Assembly (NCBI GenBank): GCA_020854975.1
Contig: JAHKLQ010000097.1
Span: 1 to 11,108, forward strand
Direction of reading: 5' to 3'
From: Methanobacterium sp.
GTDB taxonomy: Archaea; Methanobacteriota; Methanobacteria; Methanobacteriales; Methanobacteriaceae
Length of the DNA: 11,108 nt
This document shows, piece by piece, positions 1 through 8,113 of this stretch. The notes under the pieces were generated by a model. It did no database searches and had not been told where the DNA came from. It saw only the letters and a program-made list of their open reading frames with translations. The translations under genes and the position numbers were made by a program. How positions within the stretch are numbered: position 1 is the first letter of the stretch; every line of letters starts with the position of its first letter.

Positions 1-685
1 CCTTACCATAAAACCTGGTGAAGTTGTTGGATTTTTGGGAGCAACTGGTTCTGGAAAATCAACACTGGTTAATCTCATACCTCGTTTTTATGATGTTAAA
101 AGTGGTAAAATAACTATTGGTGGGGTAGATATCCGTGAAATGCCCTTAAAAACCCTGCATCAAATGGTAGGTGTTTGTTTACAGGAAAGCTACCTATTTT
201 CAGGCACTATCCAGGATAATCTGGTTATGGGTGCGCAGGATACTAGTTATGATGCTATGGTGCAGGCTGCTCAGGCTGCAGATGCCCATGAATTTGTAAG
301 TGCTATCCCTGAAAAATATGAGGGCCATGTAGCCCGTAAAGGAGCTGATTTTTCAGGAGGGCAGCGTCAAAGGTTGTCCATAGCCCGGACACTCATGTTA
401 AAACCGAAAATTCTGATTTTAGATGACAGTACCAGTGCCTGTGATGTGGCTACCGAGGCCCGAATTCAAGATGCAGTACGTGATTTAATGAAGGATGTTA
501 CTCAGTTAATAGTGGCTCAGCGTATAAGTTCAGTAATCACCGCTGATAAAATAGTATTGATGGAAAAAGGGGAAATAATAGATATAGGGACTCATGAAGA
601 TTTACTGGAATCTAGCAAGCTTTATCAGGAGATATATGTTTCTCAGCTTGGCGGTGAAGTTCCAGAATATGAGGTGGTAGAATGA
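1..685 (+). CDS. ABC exporter subunit with degenerate nucleotide-binding domain (partial, 5' end missing)
   Basis: This is the C-terminal ATP-binding domain of an ABC half-transporter. The reading frame is open from base 2 to the TGA at 683-685, so the membrane domain lies upstream of the window. The TTG at 35 is internal, just before the Walker A motif, and is not a start. Visible motifs are Walker A GATGSGKST (38-64), a Q-loop (LQESYLFSGT), a canonical FSGGQ signature (350-364) and Walker B ILILDD. The residue after the Walker B aspartate is Asp (codon 425-427) where an active ATPase has Glu, and the switch residue is Gln (codon 518-520, VAQR) where His is expected. In the family these changes mark the non-hydrolysing partner of a heterodimeric exporter such as TM287/288 or BmrCD. 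The gene overlaps the next by 4 bp (ATGA), so the two are very likely cotranscribed and form one transporter. The substrate cannot be read from the sequence. Confidence 0.95.
   Translation, partial: LTIKPGEVVGFLGATGSGKSTLVNLIPRFYDVKSGKITIGGVDIREMPLKTLHQMVGVCLQESYLFSGTIQDNLVMGAQDTSYDAMVQAAQAADAHEFVSAIPEKYEGHVARKGADFSGGQRQRLSIARTLMLKPKILILDDSTSACDVATEARIQDAVRDLMKDVTQLIVAQRISSVITADKIVLMEKGEIIDIGTHEDLLESSKLYQEIYVSQLGGEVPEYEVVE
671..676 (+). promoter_or_regulatory. Shine-Dalgarno site for the second ABC gene
   Basis: GAGGTG lies 5 nt before the ATG at 682, inside the 3' end of the preceding gene. It is a near-complete match to the archaeal anti-SD. It fixes the start of the downstream gene and supports coupled translation across the ATGA overlap. 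Confidence 0.7.
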
Positions 686-2496
686 GCACCAATGGGGATG
701 ATACCAATGATATGGTTAATCATGATAAAGAGAATCACTCCAGAGGCCGCCTGTCTACTTTGAGAAGACTTTTAGGTTACCTCACTCGATATAAACTTCG
801 TTTCACATTAATAGTTCTGACCATGTTCGGCTACTCTTTGATGCTGACTATCATCCCAGCTTTCCTAGGGGAAGCCACCAATATTATTACCAAGGGCCCC
901 GGGCCATTAAGTCCATTGCAAAACACCATCTACATGTTAATCATTGCCATAATCTTTTTATGGGTTTTTGGATACACTTCTCAAAGATTATTGGCTGATA
1001 TAGCACAAAAAGCTCTTTATAACCTAAGAACAGAACTTTTCAGTCAAATACAAAAATTTTCCCTTAGCTTTTTTGATCAACGACCCATAGGCCAGTTAAT
1101 GAGCAGGGTAACTAATGATCTAGATGTGGTAGACCAGTTCTTCAGTGTGGGGGTGATGCAATTAATTCAATCTATCTTCACCGTGGTTCTGGCCACTATT
1201 ATCATGTTATACTTAAATGTGGGTCTTACTATTCTAACTTATCTCACTATCCTGGGGATGATGGCCCTTTCAGGAATTCTTTCCAGAATATCCGGGCCTG
1301 CCTTTGAGCATTTGCAGGAGCAAATGGCTGAACTCAATGGATTTGCTGAAGAACATATTTCCGGCCAGAAAACAGTGATTGCCTATCGTCAACAGGAATC
1401 AACAGCATCCCTATTTGACAAACTCAGTCAAAAAGTCAATTTAACCGGTCAGAAAGCACAATTTGCTGCTCTGGTTAATCAGCCAGCTGCACTGGTTTTT
1501 GCAAATCTACAGATAATTGTACTTCTATTGGTGGGAGGATACTTGATAATTGAAGGCCAGGTAGTTCTAGGAGAGTTAATAGCATTTATAGGATTTGCTT
1601 CAGAGTTATCTGCTCCTCTAACTCAGATATTCTCCACCTATTCTCAGATCATCTCAGCAACAGTGGGTGCAAACCGGGTATTCCAGATAATGGATGGAAA
1701 ACCAGAAATAGTTGACAGGGAAGCTGCTCCTCCCATGCCCATAATAGAAGGTGAAGTTGACTTTTTAAATGTTGATTTTAGTTATGTGCCTGGCCGTAAG
1801 ATACTTAAAAACAACACATTCAGTGCCCAGCCTGGAGAGACCATTGGCCTTTGTGGACCCACTGGTGCAGGTAAAAGTACCATTATCAACATTCTAACCC
1901 GCTACTATGACTTGGATTCTGGAGAAATTAGAGTAGATGAAGAGCGAATCGATGAAATTCAACAGGACACTCTCAGGATCCAGATAGCACAGGTACTCCA
2001 GGAACCATTCCTTTTCTCGGACACTATCATGAACAACCTCAGATATGCCCGGGAAGGAGCCAGTGATGAAGACTGTATTCGGGCTGCAAAACAGGCTAAT
2101 GCCCATAACTTTATAATAATGCAACCTCAGGGCTATGATACTATATTACAGGACGGGGGAGCAGATTTAAGTCAGGGGCAGCGGCAGATGTTGACCATTG
2201 CCCGGGCCATGGTAGCTGAACCCCGCATGCTAATCTTAGATGAGGCTACAAGTAATGTGGATACCAGAACTGAGAAACTTATTCAGGAAGGTCTTCTGAA
2301 ACTACAGGAAGGTAAAACATCCTTCATTATTGCCCATAGGCTTTCAACCATACAAGATGCCGACCAGATCCTGGTAATTGATAAAGGGGAAATAATAGAA
2401 AGAGGTAGTCATGAAGAATTAATGAAGATGAATGGATTCTATCATGAACTATTTATGAGTCAGTTCAGAGGTAAAATAAGTGAGGGGAATGTTTAG
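682..2496 (+). CDS. ABC exporter subunit, full half-transporter with catalytic NBD
   Basis: This 604-residue protein has the usual half-exporter layout. A charged N-terminal stretch (1-35) is followed by a six-helix transmembrane domain with hydrophobic segments near 42-63, 82-98, 155-178, 180-198, 268-290 and 296-315. The ATPase domain (about 355-600) has Walker A GPTGAGKST (392-400), Q-loop Q440, Walker B MLILDEA with catalytic E521, D-loop SNVD (524-527) and switch H552. The signature motif is LSQGQ (496-500), not LSGGQ. It is therefore the complement of the upstream partner: this subunit supplies the working Walker B and His, and the partner supplies the good signature. The architecture matches heterodimeric multidrug or lipid exporters of the TM287/288 type in the cytoplasmic membrane. 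The substrate is unknown. The start at 682 is supported by GAGGTG at 671 and the overlap with the upstream gene. Confidence 0.95.
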   Translation: MSTNGDDTNDMVNHDKENHSRGRLSTLRRLLGYLTRYKLRFTLIVLTMFGYSLMLTIIPAFLGEATNIITKGPGPLSPLQNTIYMLIIAIIFLWVFGYTSQRLLADIAQKALYNLRTELFSQIQKFSLSFFDQRPIGQLMSRVTNDLDVVDQFFSVGVMQLIQSIFTVVLATIIMLYLNVGLTILTYLTILGMMALSGILSRISGPAFEHLQEQMAELNGFAEEHISGQKTVIAYRQQESTASLFDKLSQKVNLTGQKAQFAALVNQPAALVFANLQIIVLLLVGGYLIIEGQVVLGELIAFIGFASELSAPLTQIFSTYSQIISATVGANRVFQIMDGKPEIVDREAAPPMPIIEGEVDFLNVDFSYVPGRKILKNNTFSAQPGETIGLCGPTGAGKSTIINILTRYYDLDSGEIRVDEERIDEIQQDTLRIQIAQVLQEPFLFSDTIMNNLRYAREGASDEDCIRAAKQANAHNFIIMQPQGYDTILQDGGADLSQGQRQMLTIARAMVAEPRMLILDEATSNVDTRTEKLIQEGLLKLQEGKTSFIIAHRLSTIQDADQILVIDKGEIIERGSHEELMKMNGFYHELFMSQFRGKISEGNV

Positions 2497-2551
2497 TAGA
2501 TAAATAATTCAGTAAATAAATAAATTTTCAGCTTTTATAGCTAATCCATTC

Positions 2552-2578
2552 TTTTTTTTTTGACTAATTCCTTTTTTT
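2552..2578 (+). terminator. T-tract terminator after the ABC operon
   Basis: Two T runs (10 T at 2552-2561 and 7 T at 2572-2578) lie 56-82 bp after the ABC stop codon. Archaeal RNA polymerase terminates at such T tracts without needing a hairpin. The 113-bp gap 2497-2609 between convergent genes holds nothing else that looks genic. Confidence 0.55.
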
Positions 2579-2609
2579 ATTTGGAAATTCAATGATAAAA
2601 GCTTATAAT

Positions 2610-3893
2610 CTAAGCATAAACAAATTTACCATGATTTTCCAGAATTTCCCCTTCATCCATGACTTTTTGACCACGAACCAGAGTCATAGTAGGCATCCCC
2701 TTAACCTTAAATCCTTCAAAAGGAGAATATTTAGCTTTAGAATGGAAATTAGCTGAATCAATCACACCATCCTTCTCCAGGTCCACCACCACCAGATCAG
2801 CATCCATACCTTCTAATATGAAACCCTTGTGCGGGATATGGAACATTTTTGCAGGATTTTCGCACAACAACCTTTTTATATCTTTAAGCTTTAGTTTTCC
2901 CTGATTGACCTGGGTTAAAAGTAGGGGGAGGATGGTTTCCAGTCCGGGGACACCAGGCGGGGCATCCCAAACACTTTTCTTCTTCTCCTCAAGGGTGTGG
3001 GGGGCATGATCTGTTCCTATAATATCAATTTCAGGCAGATACTTGAGTCCTAGTTGATTTTCTTTATCACGCAGAGGAGGATTAGTTTTAGCCATATTCC
3101 CGAATCGATTGAGGTAACTGGAATCCAGGAAGAGGTGGTGTGGGGTTATTTCTGAAGTAACTGGGCAACCTCTGGCCTGTGCATTATTAATGAGTTGGAG
3201 TGATTTTTGAGTGCTCACATGACAGAAATGTACCTTCTGATTATATTTCCAGGCTAAAGAAATGGCTGCTTCAACGGCCTTGATTTCAGCTTGAGGAGGG
3301 CGTGCCTGGGCATATAATTCAGGATCATTTCCTTCTTTTTTCATAATTCGAGTGCACTGTTGAACCAATTGACTATCTTCAGCATGCAGGGATATAACGT
3401 GATCAGCAGCAACCCCCTTTATCTTGTCGAAAGCTTTCAGTAAAAAGTCACCATCCACCAGATCCATAAAGATTTTGAAGGATGCTGGCTTTAATTCGGC
3501 AAGTTCTTTAATATGTGACAGATCAGAAACTCCAGCATGTATTCCAAAGTCAACCAAACTCTTCTTTTGACCGATCTTCAGTTTTTCTCTAAAAGCTGGT
3601 GGTGTGTTAGTGGGAGGTAGAGTATTAGGCATATCCAGTACAGTGGTAAAACCCCCTGCAGCGGCAGCAGCACTCCCAGTATGGAAATCTTCCTTGAAGG
3701 TAAGTCCCGGATCCCTGAAATGAACATGAACATCAATCAAACCTGGAAGAACAATTTGTCCATTTAAATCAATGGTTTCATCTGCATGGGCGGGTAATTT
3801 TTTAATGGAAACTATTTTCCCACCTTTAATTCCCAAACAAACTTCTTCAGCATTGCTATCCAGTTTACAGTTAACAAGACACAAATCTAACAT
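2610..3893 (-). CDS. pyrC: Dihydroorotase, type I
   Basis: This amidohydrolase interconverts N-carbamoyl-aspartate and dihydroorotate, the third step of de novo pyrimidine synthesis in the cytoplasm. The 427-residue length is normal for the class. Metal-site residues are visible: HVHFRD with H57, H59 and D61; a probable carboxylated lysine K140 in SFKIFMD; H170 in LHAED; H225 in HFCHVS; and D295 in GTDHAPH. The NPPLR motif (271-275) is shared by dihydroorotases and allantoinases. Allantoinase or another amidohydrolase is the main alternative, but the overall motif set and the archaeal setting favour PyrC. The ATG at 3891-3893 is preceded by GGGTG about 5 nt upstream, which supports this start. 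It converges with the ABC operon and diverges from the nucleotidyltransferase gene. Confidence 0.92.
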   Translation of the reverse strand: MLDLCLVNCKLDSNAEEVCLGIKGGKIVSIKKLPAHADETIDLNGQIVLPGLIDVHVHFRDPGLTFKEDFHTGSAAAAAGGFTTVLDMPNTLPPTNTPPAFREKLKIGQKKSLVDFGIHAGVSDLSHIKELAELKPASFKIFMDLVDGDFLLKAFDKIKGVAADHVISLHAEDSQLVQQCTRIMKKEGNDPELYAQARPPQAEIKAVEAAISLAWKYNQKVHFCHVSTQKSLQLINNAQARGCPVTSEITPHHLFLDSSYLNRFGNMAKTNPPLRDKENQLGLKYLPEIDIIGTDHAPHTLEEKKKSVWDAPPGVPGLETILPLLLTQVNQGKLKLKDIKRLLCENPAKMFHIPHKGFILEGMDADLVVVDLEKDGVIDSANFHSKAKYSPFEGFKVKGMPTMTLVRGQKVMDEGEILENHGKFVYA

Positions 3894-3924
3894 GTTACAC
3901 CCAAATTAGAATAACTAATCTTAT

Positions 3925-3936
3925 TTATTATATTTA
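3925..3936 (-). promoter_or_regulatory. Candidate TATA box of pyrC
   Basis: On the minus strand this reads TAAATATAATAA, a good match to an archaeal TATA element, about 32-43 bp before the pyrC ATG. A start site about 25 bp downstream would give a short leader that still contains the GGGTG site. This is inferred from sequence only. Confidence 0.4.
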
Positions 3937-3950
3937 AGTTACATTTTAAC

Positions 3951-4001
3951 TTTTTATCCTTTTTTATCCTTTTTTTAATCTTCTTTTAATCTTCTTTTAA
4001 T
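3951..4001. repeat. Two short tandem repeats in a pyrimidine-rich intergenic tract
   Basis: TTTTTATCCT occurs twice head-to-tail (3951-3960, 3961-3970). After a short T-rich spacer CTTCTTTTAAT occurs twice head-to-tail (3980-3990, 3991-4001). The tract lies just upstream of the pyrC TATA candidate in the 244-bp divergent region 3894-4137. It may be slippage-prone filler or a binding region. Confidence 0.75.
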
Positions 4002-4085
4002 TATATGTATTGTTATTAGCGAATTTCTATAAAACATGATCTGTATAAAAAGATCTGTAAAAATAATCATATAACTGTAATGATG

Positions 4086-4095
4086 ATATAATAAA
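4086..4095 (+). promoter_or_regulatory. Candidate TATA box of the nucleotidyltransferase-FKBP operon
   Basis: ATATAATAAA-like sequence lies about 43-52 bp before the ATG at 4138, which would give a 5' leader of roughly 20-30 nt. The surroundings are uniformly AT-rich, so other placements (for example around 4068-4076) are possible. Confidence 0.3.
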
Positions 4096-4137
4096 TAAAA
4101 ACAGGAAACTGTTTACATAATCAATTGCAGGAACACC

Positions 4138-5237
<1,100 letters not shown>

Positions 5238-5247
<10 letters not shown>

Positions 5248-6035
5248 AGAATGGAGATTTTATAAAGCTTGAATACACCGGAAAGATTATAGAAACCGGT
5301 GATATCTTTGACACAACTGATGAAGAAATAGCAGAGGAAAAAGGAATACACTCAGATAAGAAAACTTACGGACCCATCTCTATAATTGTAGGTGGAGGCC
5401 ATGTACTCAAAGGCATGGAAACTGCACTGGAAGGCATGGAAAAAGGTGACGAAAAAACCATAGAATTACCTCCTGAAGAAGCATTCGGTGAACGTGACCC
5501 CAATTTAATCCAACTGGTGCCCATGTCTGAATTCAAAAAACAGGGCATAAAACCACAGGTAGGTATGGCTATAACCTCAGAAGGAAACACGGGTATCATC
5601 CGCAGTGTCAGTGGAGGCCGAGTCCGACTGGACTTCAACCACGAACTTGCCGGTAAAAATCTGGAATACCAAGTTAAAGTGGATGAAATCATTGAAGATG
5701 ACACAGAAAAGATCAAAAGCCTGATTGACCTGCATTACCCTAACCCTAACCTGGATGCTGGAAAACACGAAATAGAAATTGAAGATGATAAAGTAGTTAT
5801 TACCATGGATGAAATGGCCAAATTCGACCAACGCCCTTACATGGACGTGACCATGGCCCGCTTCCGCATAGCCCGAGACATCCAGGAAAACATGGACGTT
5901 ACTACAGTAGAATTCGTGGACTCCTTCACCAAAAAAGAAGAAGTAGAAGAATCTGCTGAAGAAATCTCTGCAGAGGAAGTTTCCACGGAAGAAGTTCCAG
6001 AGAAACTACCAGAAGAAGAAAACAAAGAAGAATAA
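5238..6035 (+). CDS. FKBP-type peptidyl-prolyl cis-trans isomerase, long archaeal SlyD-like form
   Basis: This cytoplasmic folding helper isomerises peptidyl-proline bonds and acts as a chaperone. The FKBP core is split: residues 1-85 ([45 protein letters not shown]) and about 133-152 ([16 protein letters not shown]). An IF (insert-in-flap) chaperone domain at about 86-132 (IQLVPMSEF ... [14 protein letters not shown]) lies between them, as in SlyD. Unlike bacterial SlyD there is no His-rich metal tail. Instead there is an extra C-terminal domain (about 155-230), typical of long archaeal FKBPs, and a Glu/Ser/Val-rich acidic tail (232-265). Initiation is set by AGGAGG at 5224, and the gene overlaps the nucleotidyltransferase gene by 10 bp. 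The ORFs antisense to this gene are not credible. Confidence 0.93.
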
Positions 6036-6041
6036 ATTTAA

Positions 6042-6066
6042 TTTTCTTCTTTTTTACTATTTTTTA
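6042..6066 (+). terminator. T-tract terminator after the FKBP gene
   Basis: Pyrimidine-rich runs (TTTTCTTCTTTTTT and TTTTTT) begin 7 bp after the FKBP stop codon. The rest of the 175-bp convergent gap (6036-6210) is very AT-rich, with scattered T runs and several AAATCATT-like words. I see no gene in it. Confidence 0.5.
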
Positions 6067-6210
6067 AAATCATTAAATCATTCTTAAATCACCATAATAA
6101 ATATTGAATTAATTAATAACTTCCTCAAATCATTTTTTTAAATTAACAACTTTTTTCATCAGTAGAATAAATAATGATTTTAGACTACTTTTTTAAAGTT
6201 AAAGCAGTAC

Positions 6211-7767
6211 TTAAGGCCAGGTTAGAACATGGGGTGCACGAACACTGCTCACTCTTTCCCGCACCATACTTGGCCAATTGGCTTTATCAAAACCTTTCTG
6301 GGCCAGGAAACCAAATAGCCATCGAGTTATTCCAACACCTGTACAACCAGTCCATAGGGTATGATTATGGGTTTCTTTAATGGAAAAACCTTCAGTGAAA
6401 TGAGTACCATGCACGTTAGCGGAAACTGCAGCCACACCTTTATCAGCACCAGGTACAACCAGTCTCATTTCATATTTAGGAATATCTGGGAATTCTATGC
6501 CTCGTTCTTCCACTTTACGGCCTTCCAGGTAGAATGGATCATCACCTATTTCCGTGTACCACTCCAGTTCCATGGTATTGGCCAGCCCCTGAGATATATC
6601 TACAGTAGAATCACGAATCTTCTCCACCTGTTCTGGCATTCCCAGCCAGACCAGTTCAATCCTCTGAAACTCATGCACCCGATCTAATCCTTTGGCCCCA
6701 CCAGCTTCCCAACGATAAGTCCAACCACTCTTATCAAAAAGTTTTATAGGCAAATCTTTCTCATCCAGAACTTCATGACTGAAAAACTCATAGAAAGGCT
6801 CGCACTGAGCCGGTGCTAGAACATAGGAAGGATCCTTCAAACCATCTTTCAAACGATCTATCGGCACCTCTTTTTTTATCAAAAGCTCATTTTTGAACTT
6901 TTCAAACGCTTCAGGGTCACGACGTGGGGCACTGCAATAATACATTCCCTCTGGAAGGCCTTCCAGGTAACGCATCTTATTCATCACAGGTAGGGGTATG
7001 AGCTTGGGCCACATACATTCATAGAAATCCAGTTTTTCCACAAGAATCTCCAGAAATATATCTTCTATGGCACGTTGCAAGGCAATGAATTGGGGTCCAT
7101 AAAACCACTGACCCTTACCAGGGAATTTTTTCACCCAACCCTGTCGTGCAGCCTCTTCAGTAGGATCTCCTTCAAAAAAGAAGGGAACTTTAGGGCTGCG
7201 ACTAATGATAGTTCCCGGTTCAATTTTGGTAACCTTACGGGTTAAAATATCACCAGCATCCCTAACTGATTCTTCTGTAGAAACCATTCTTTCAGTTTCA
7301 CCCAACACATGTTTAACCACCCGATCCACCACATGCTTGCGAAGATCTCCTTCCTGTAATTTTTGAAATTTGATGAACACTTTCCCATCCAGGAATACTG
7401 CATCCTCCACATAAGGCATCTGAGCAACATCAACCATCTCTGGAGAGGGGATCTCAATCTGATAATCTTTAACACTCATTTTACGAATACCAATATGGTA
7501 TTTGGGCCCTAAAATCTGGGTGAGTGGTTTTTTAGTCCGAAGAAGTGCATCATGAGCTCTCCCTCTTCTACCGGAGACTATTTTAAGCTGAAGACTGTTA
7601 CCTGAAAGCTTCCACTCCACTACATGGGAAGCATCATCCTTCTGACCCTGAGCTATTCCCTTAAGAAACAGTTCCTGATTTGCTTCTTCAATAAAATTTG
7701 CAATATCATCTAAAGCTTCATCAGCCTCTCTACTGAATAAAACTTCTCCTTCTAATGTGAATTTCAT
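6211..7767 (-). CDS. serS: Seryl-tRNA synthetase, type 2 (zinc-dependent methanogen class)
   Basis: This enzyme charges tRNA-Ser with serine in two ATP-dependent steps. The 518-residue sequence belongs to the rare SerRS class found in methanogens, not the bacterial or eukaryotic type. Its N-terminal domain (1-170) differs from the usual coiled-coil tRNA-binding arm. The class II catalytic core (about 220-518) shows motif 2 around YRWEAGG ... HEFQRIELVW and motif 3 GCTGVGITRW. The expected serine-binding Zn ligands are present as C322, E371 and C475. Their spacing (49 and 104 residues) agrees with the ligands I recall for the Methanosarcina barkeri enzyme (C306, E355, C461). The ATG at 7765-7767 has AAGGATG 10 nt upstream. 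It lies 82 bp downstream of the pcc1-like gene on the same strand and converges with the FKBP gene. Confidence 0.95.
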   Translation of the reverse strand: MKFTLEGEVLFSREADEALDDIANFIEEANQELFLKGIAQGQKDDASHVVEWKLSGNSLQLKIVSGRRGRAHDALLRTKKPLTQILGPKYHIGIRKMSVKDYQIEIPSPEMVDVAQMPYVEDAVFLDGKVFIKFQKLQEGDLRKHVVDRVVKHVLGETERMVSTEESVRDAGDILTRKVTKIEPGTIISRSPKVPFFFEGDPTEEAARQGWVKKFPGKGQWFYGPQFIALQRAIEDIFLEILVEKLDFYECMWPKLIPLPVMNKMRYLEGLPEGMYYCSAPRRDPEAFEKFKNELLIKKEVPIDRLKDGLKDPSYVLAPAQCEPFYEFFSHEVLDEKDLPIKLFDKSGWTYRWEAGGAKGLDRVHEFQRIELVWLGMPEQVEKIRDSTVDISQGLANTMELEWYTEIGDDPFYLEGRKVEERGIEFPDIPKYEMRLVVPGADKGVAAVSANVHGTHFTEGFSIKETHNHTLWTGCTGVGITRWLFGFLAQKGFDKANWPSMVRERVSSVRAPHVLTWP

Positions 7768-7787
7768 TTTTTTTAAACATCCTTCTA

Positions 7788-7795
7788 ATTATAAA
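7788..7795 (-). promoter_or_regulatory. TATA-like box just upstream of serS
   Basis: The minus strand reads TTTATAAT, a good archaeal TATA match, 21-28 bp before the serS ATG. Normal spacing would put the transcript start almost at the ATG, which conflicts with the GGATG site at 7778-7784. It may be a chance AT match, or serS may have its own near-leaderless promoter besides readthrough from pcc1. Confidence 0.25.
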
Positions 7796-7813
7796 TGGAA
7801 TTTGAATATTTTC

Positions 7814-7846
7814 TAAAACTTCACAGCTTTTCATAAAACTTCACAG
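7814..7846. repeat. 13-bp direct repeat pair between pcc1-like gene and serS
   Basis: TAAAACTTCACAG occurs at 7814-7826 and 7834-7846, a period of exactly 20 bp, in the 82-bp gap just after the pcc1-like stop. On the transcribed minus strand it reads CTGTGAAGTTTTA twice. Two-turn helical spacing would suit a dimeric regulator, but no function is known. Confidence 0.85.
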
Positions 7847-7849
7847 TCA

Positions 7850-8071
7850 TCAGAGTTCTAATACTTTTTCAACTAACATCTCTGAAAATATAAGATCATC
7901 AACAGTGGATAAAATGGTTTTAAGTGATTCTCCTTCTAGTTTACAAATAAGGGAATCATGATCCTGGTATGATTCTAAGAAACCAAGATTATCAGGGTGC
8001 AATGATTTGAAAGCAACCCTAGCCTGGGTTTCATCATAATAATGAAAGTTGATGATAGCTTTAATCTTCAT
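7850..8071 (-). CDS. KEOPS complex Pcc1-like subunit
   Basis: This 73-residue protein matches the size and layout of archaeal Pcc1. A beta strand (KAIINFHYYDE) is followed by a helix (TQARVAFKSLHPDN), further strands (DSLICKLEGES) and a C-terminal helix (LKTILSTVDDLIFSEMLVEKVLEL). Pcc1 dimers bridge Kae1 subunits in KEOPS, which makes t6A at position 37 of ANN-decoding tRNAs. I identify it by fold pattern and the Pcc1/CTAG-like core, not by a catalytic motif, since Pcc1 has none. AGGTAGG at 8079-8085 lies 7 nt before the ATG. It sits 42 bp after the CooC-like gene and 82 bp before serS on the same strand. The neighbouring synthetase fits a tRNA role. The alternative is a small uncharacterised protein. 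Confidence 0.72.
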   Translation of the reverse strand: MKIKAIINFHYYDETQARVAFKSLHPDNLGFLESYQDHDSLICKLEGESLKTILSTVDDLIFSEMLVEKVLEL

Positions 8072-8113
8072 TCTGTAACCTACCTACAATTTCAAGTTAA
8101 ATTATTTCATAAA

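Noticed and set aside
35..685. Stand-alone ATP-binding protein starting at the TTG at 35
   Set aside because: The frame is open to base 2 and encodes the conserved strand before Walker A, so the gene begins before the window.
1894..2124. Minus-strand open frame inside the second ABC gene
   Set aside because: It overlaps the conserved ATPase motifs of the real gene and shows no domain.
5736..5752. Telomere-like TTACCCTAACCCTAACC
   Set aside because: It lies in frame within the FKBP coding sequence (YPNPN) and has no further copies nearby.
5366..6025. Minus-strand open frames opposite the FKBP gene (5366-5716, 5577-5831, 5837-6025)
   Set aside because: The FKBP protein is clear on the plus strand. 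The Ser-rich product of the last frame is just the antisense of the Glu-rich tail.
6174..6687. Plus-strand open frames (6174-6380, 6361-6687) over the 3' end of serS
   Set aside because: Both are antisense to the conserved motif 2 and motif 3 regions of SerRS and have no family features.
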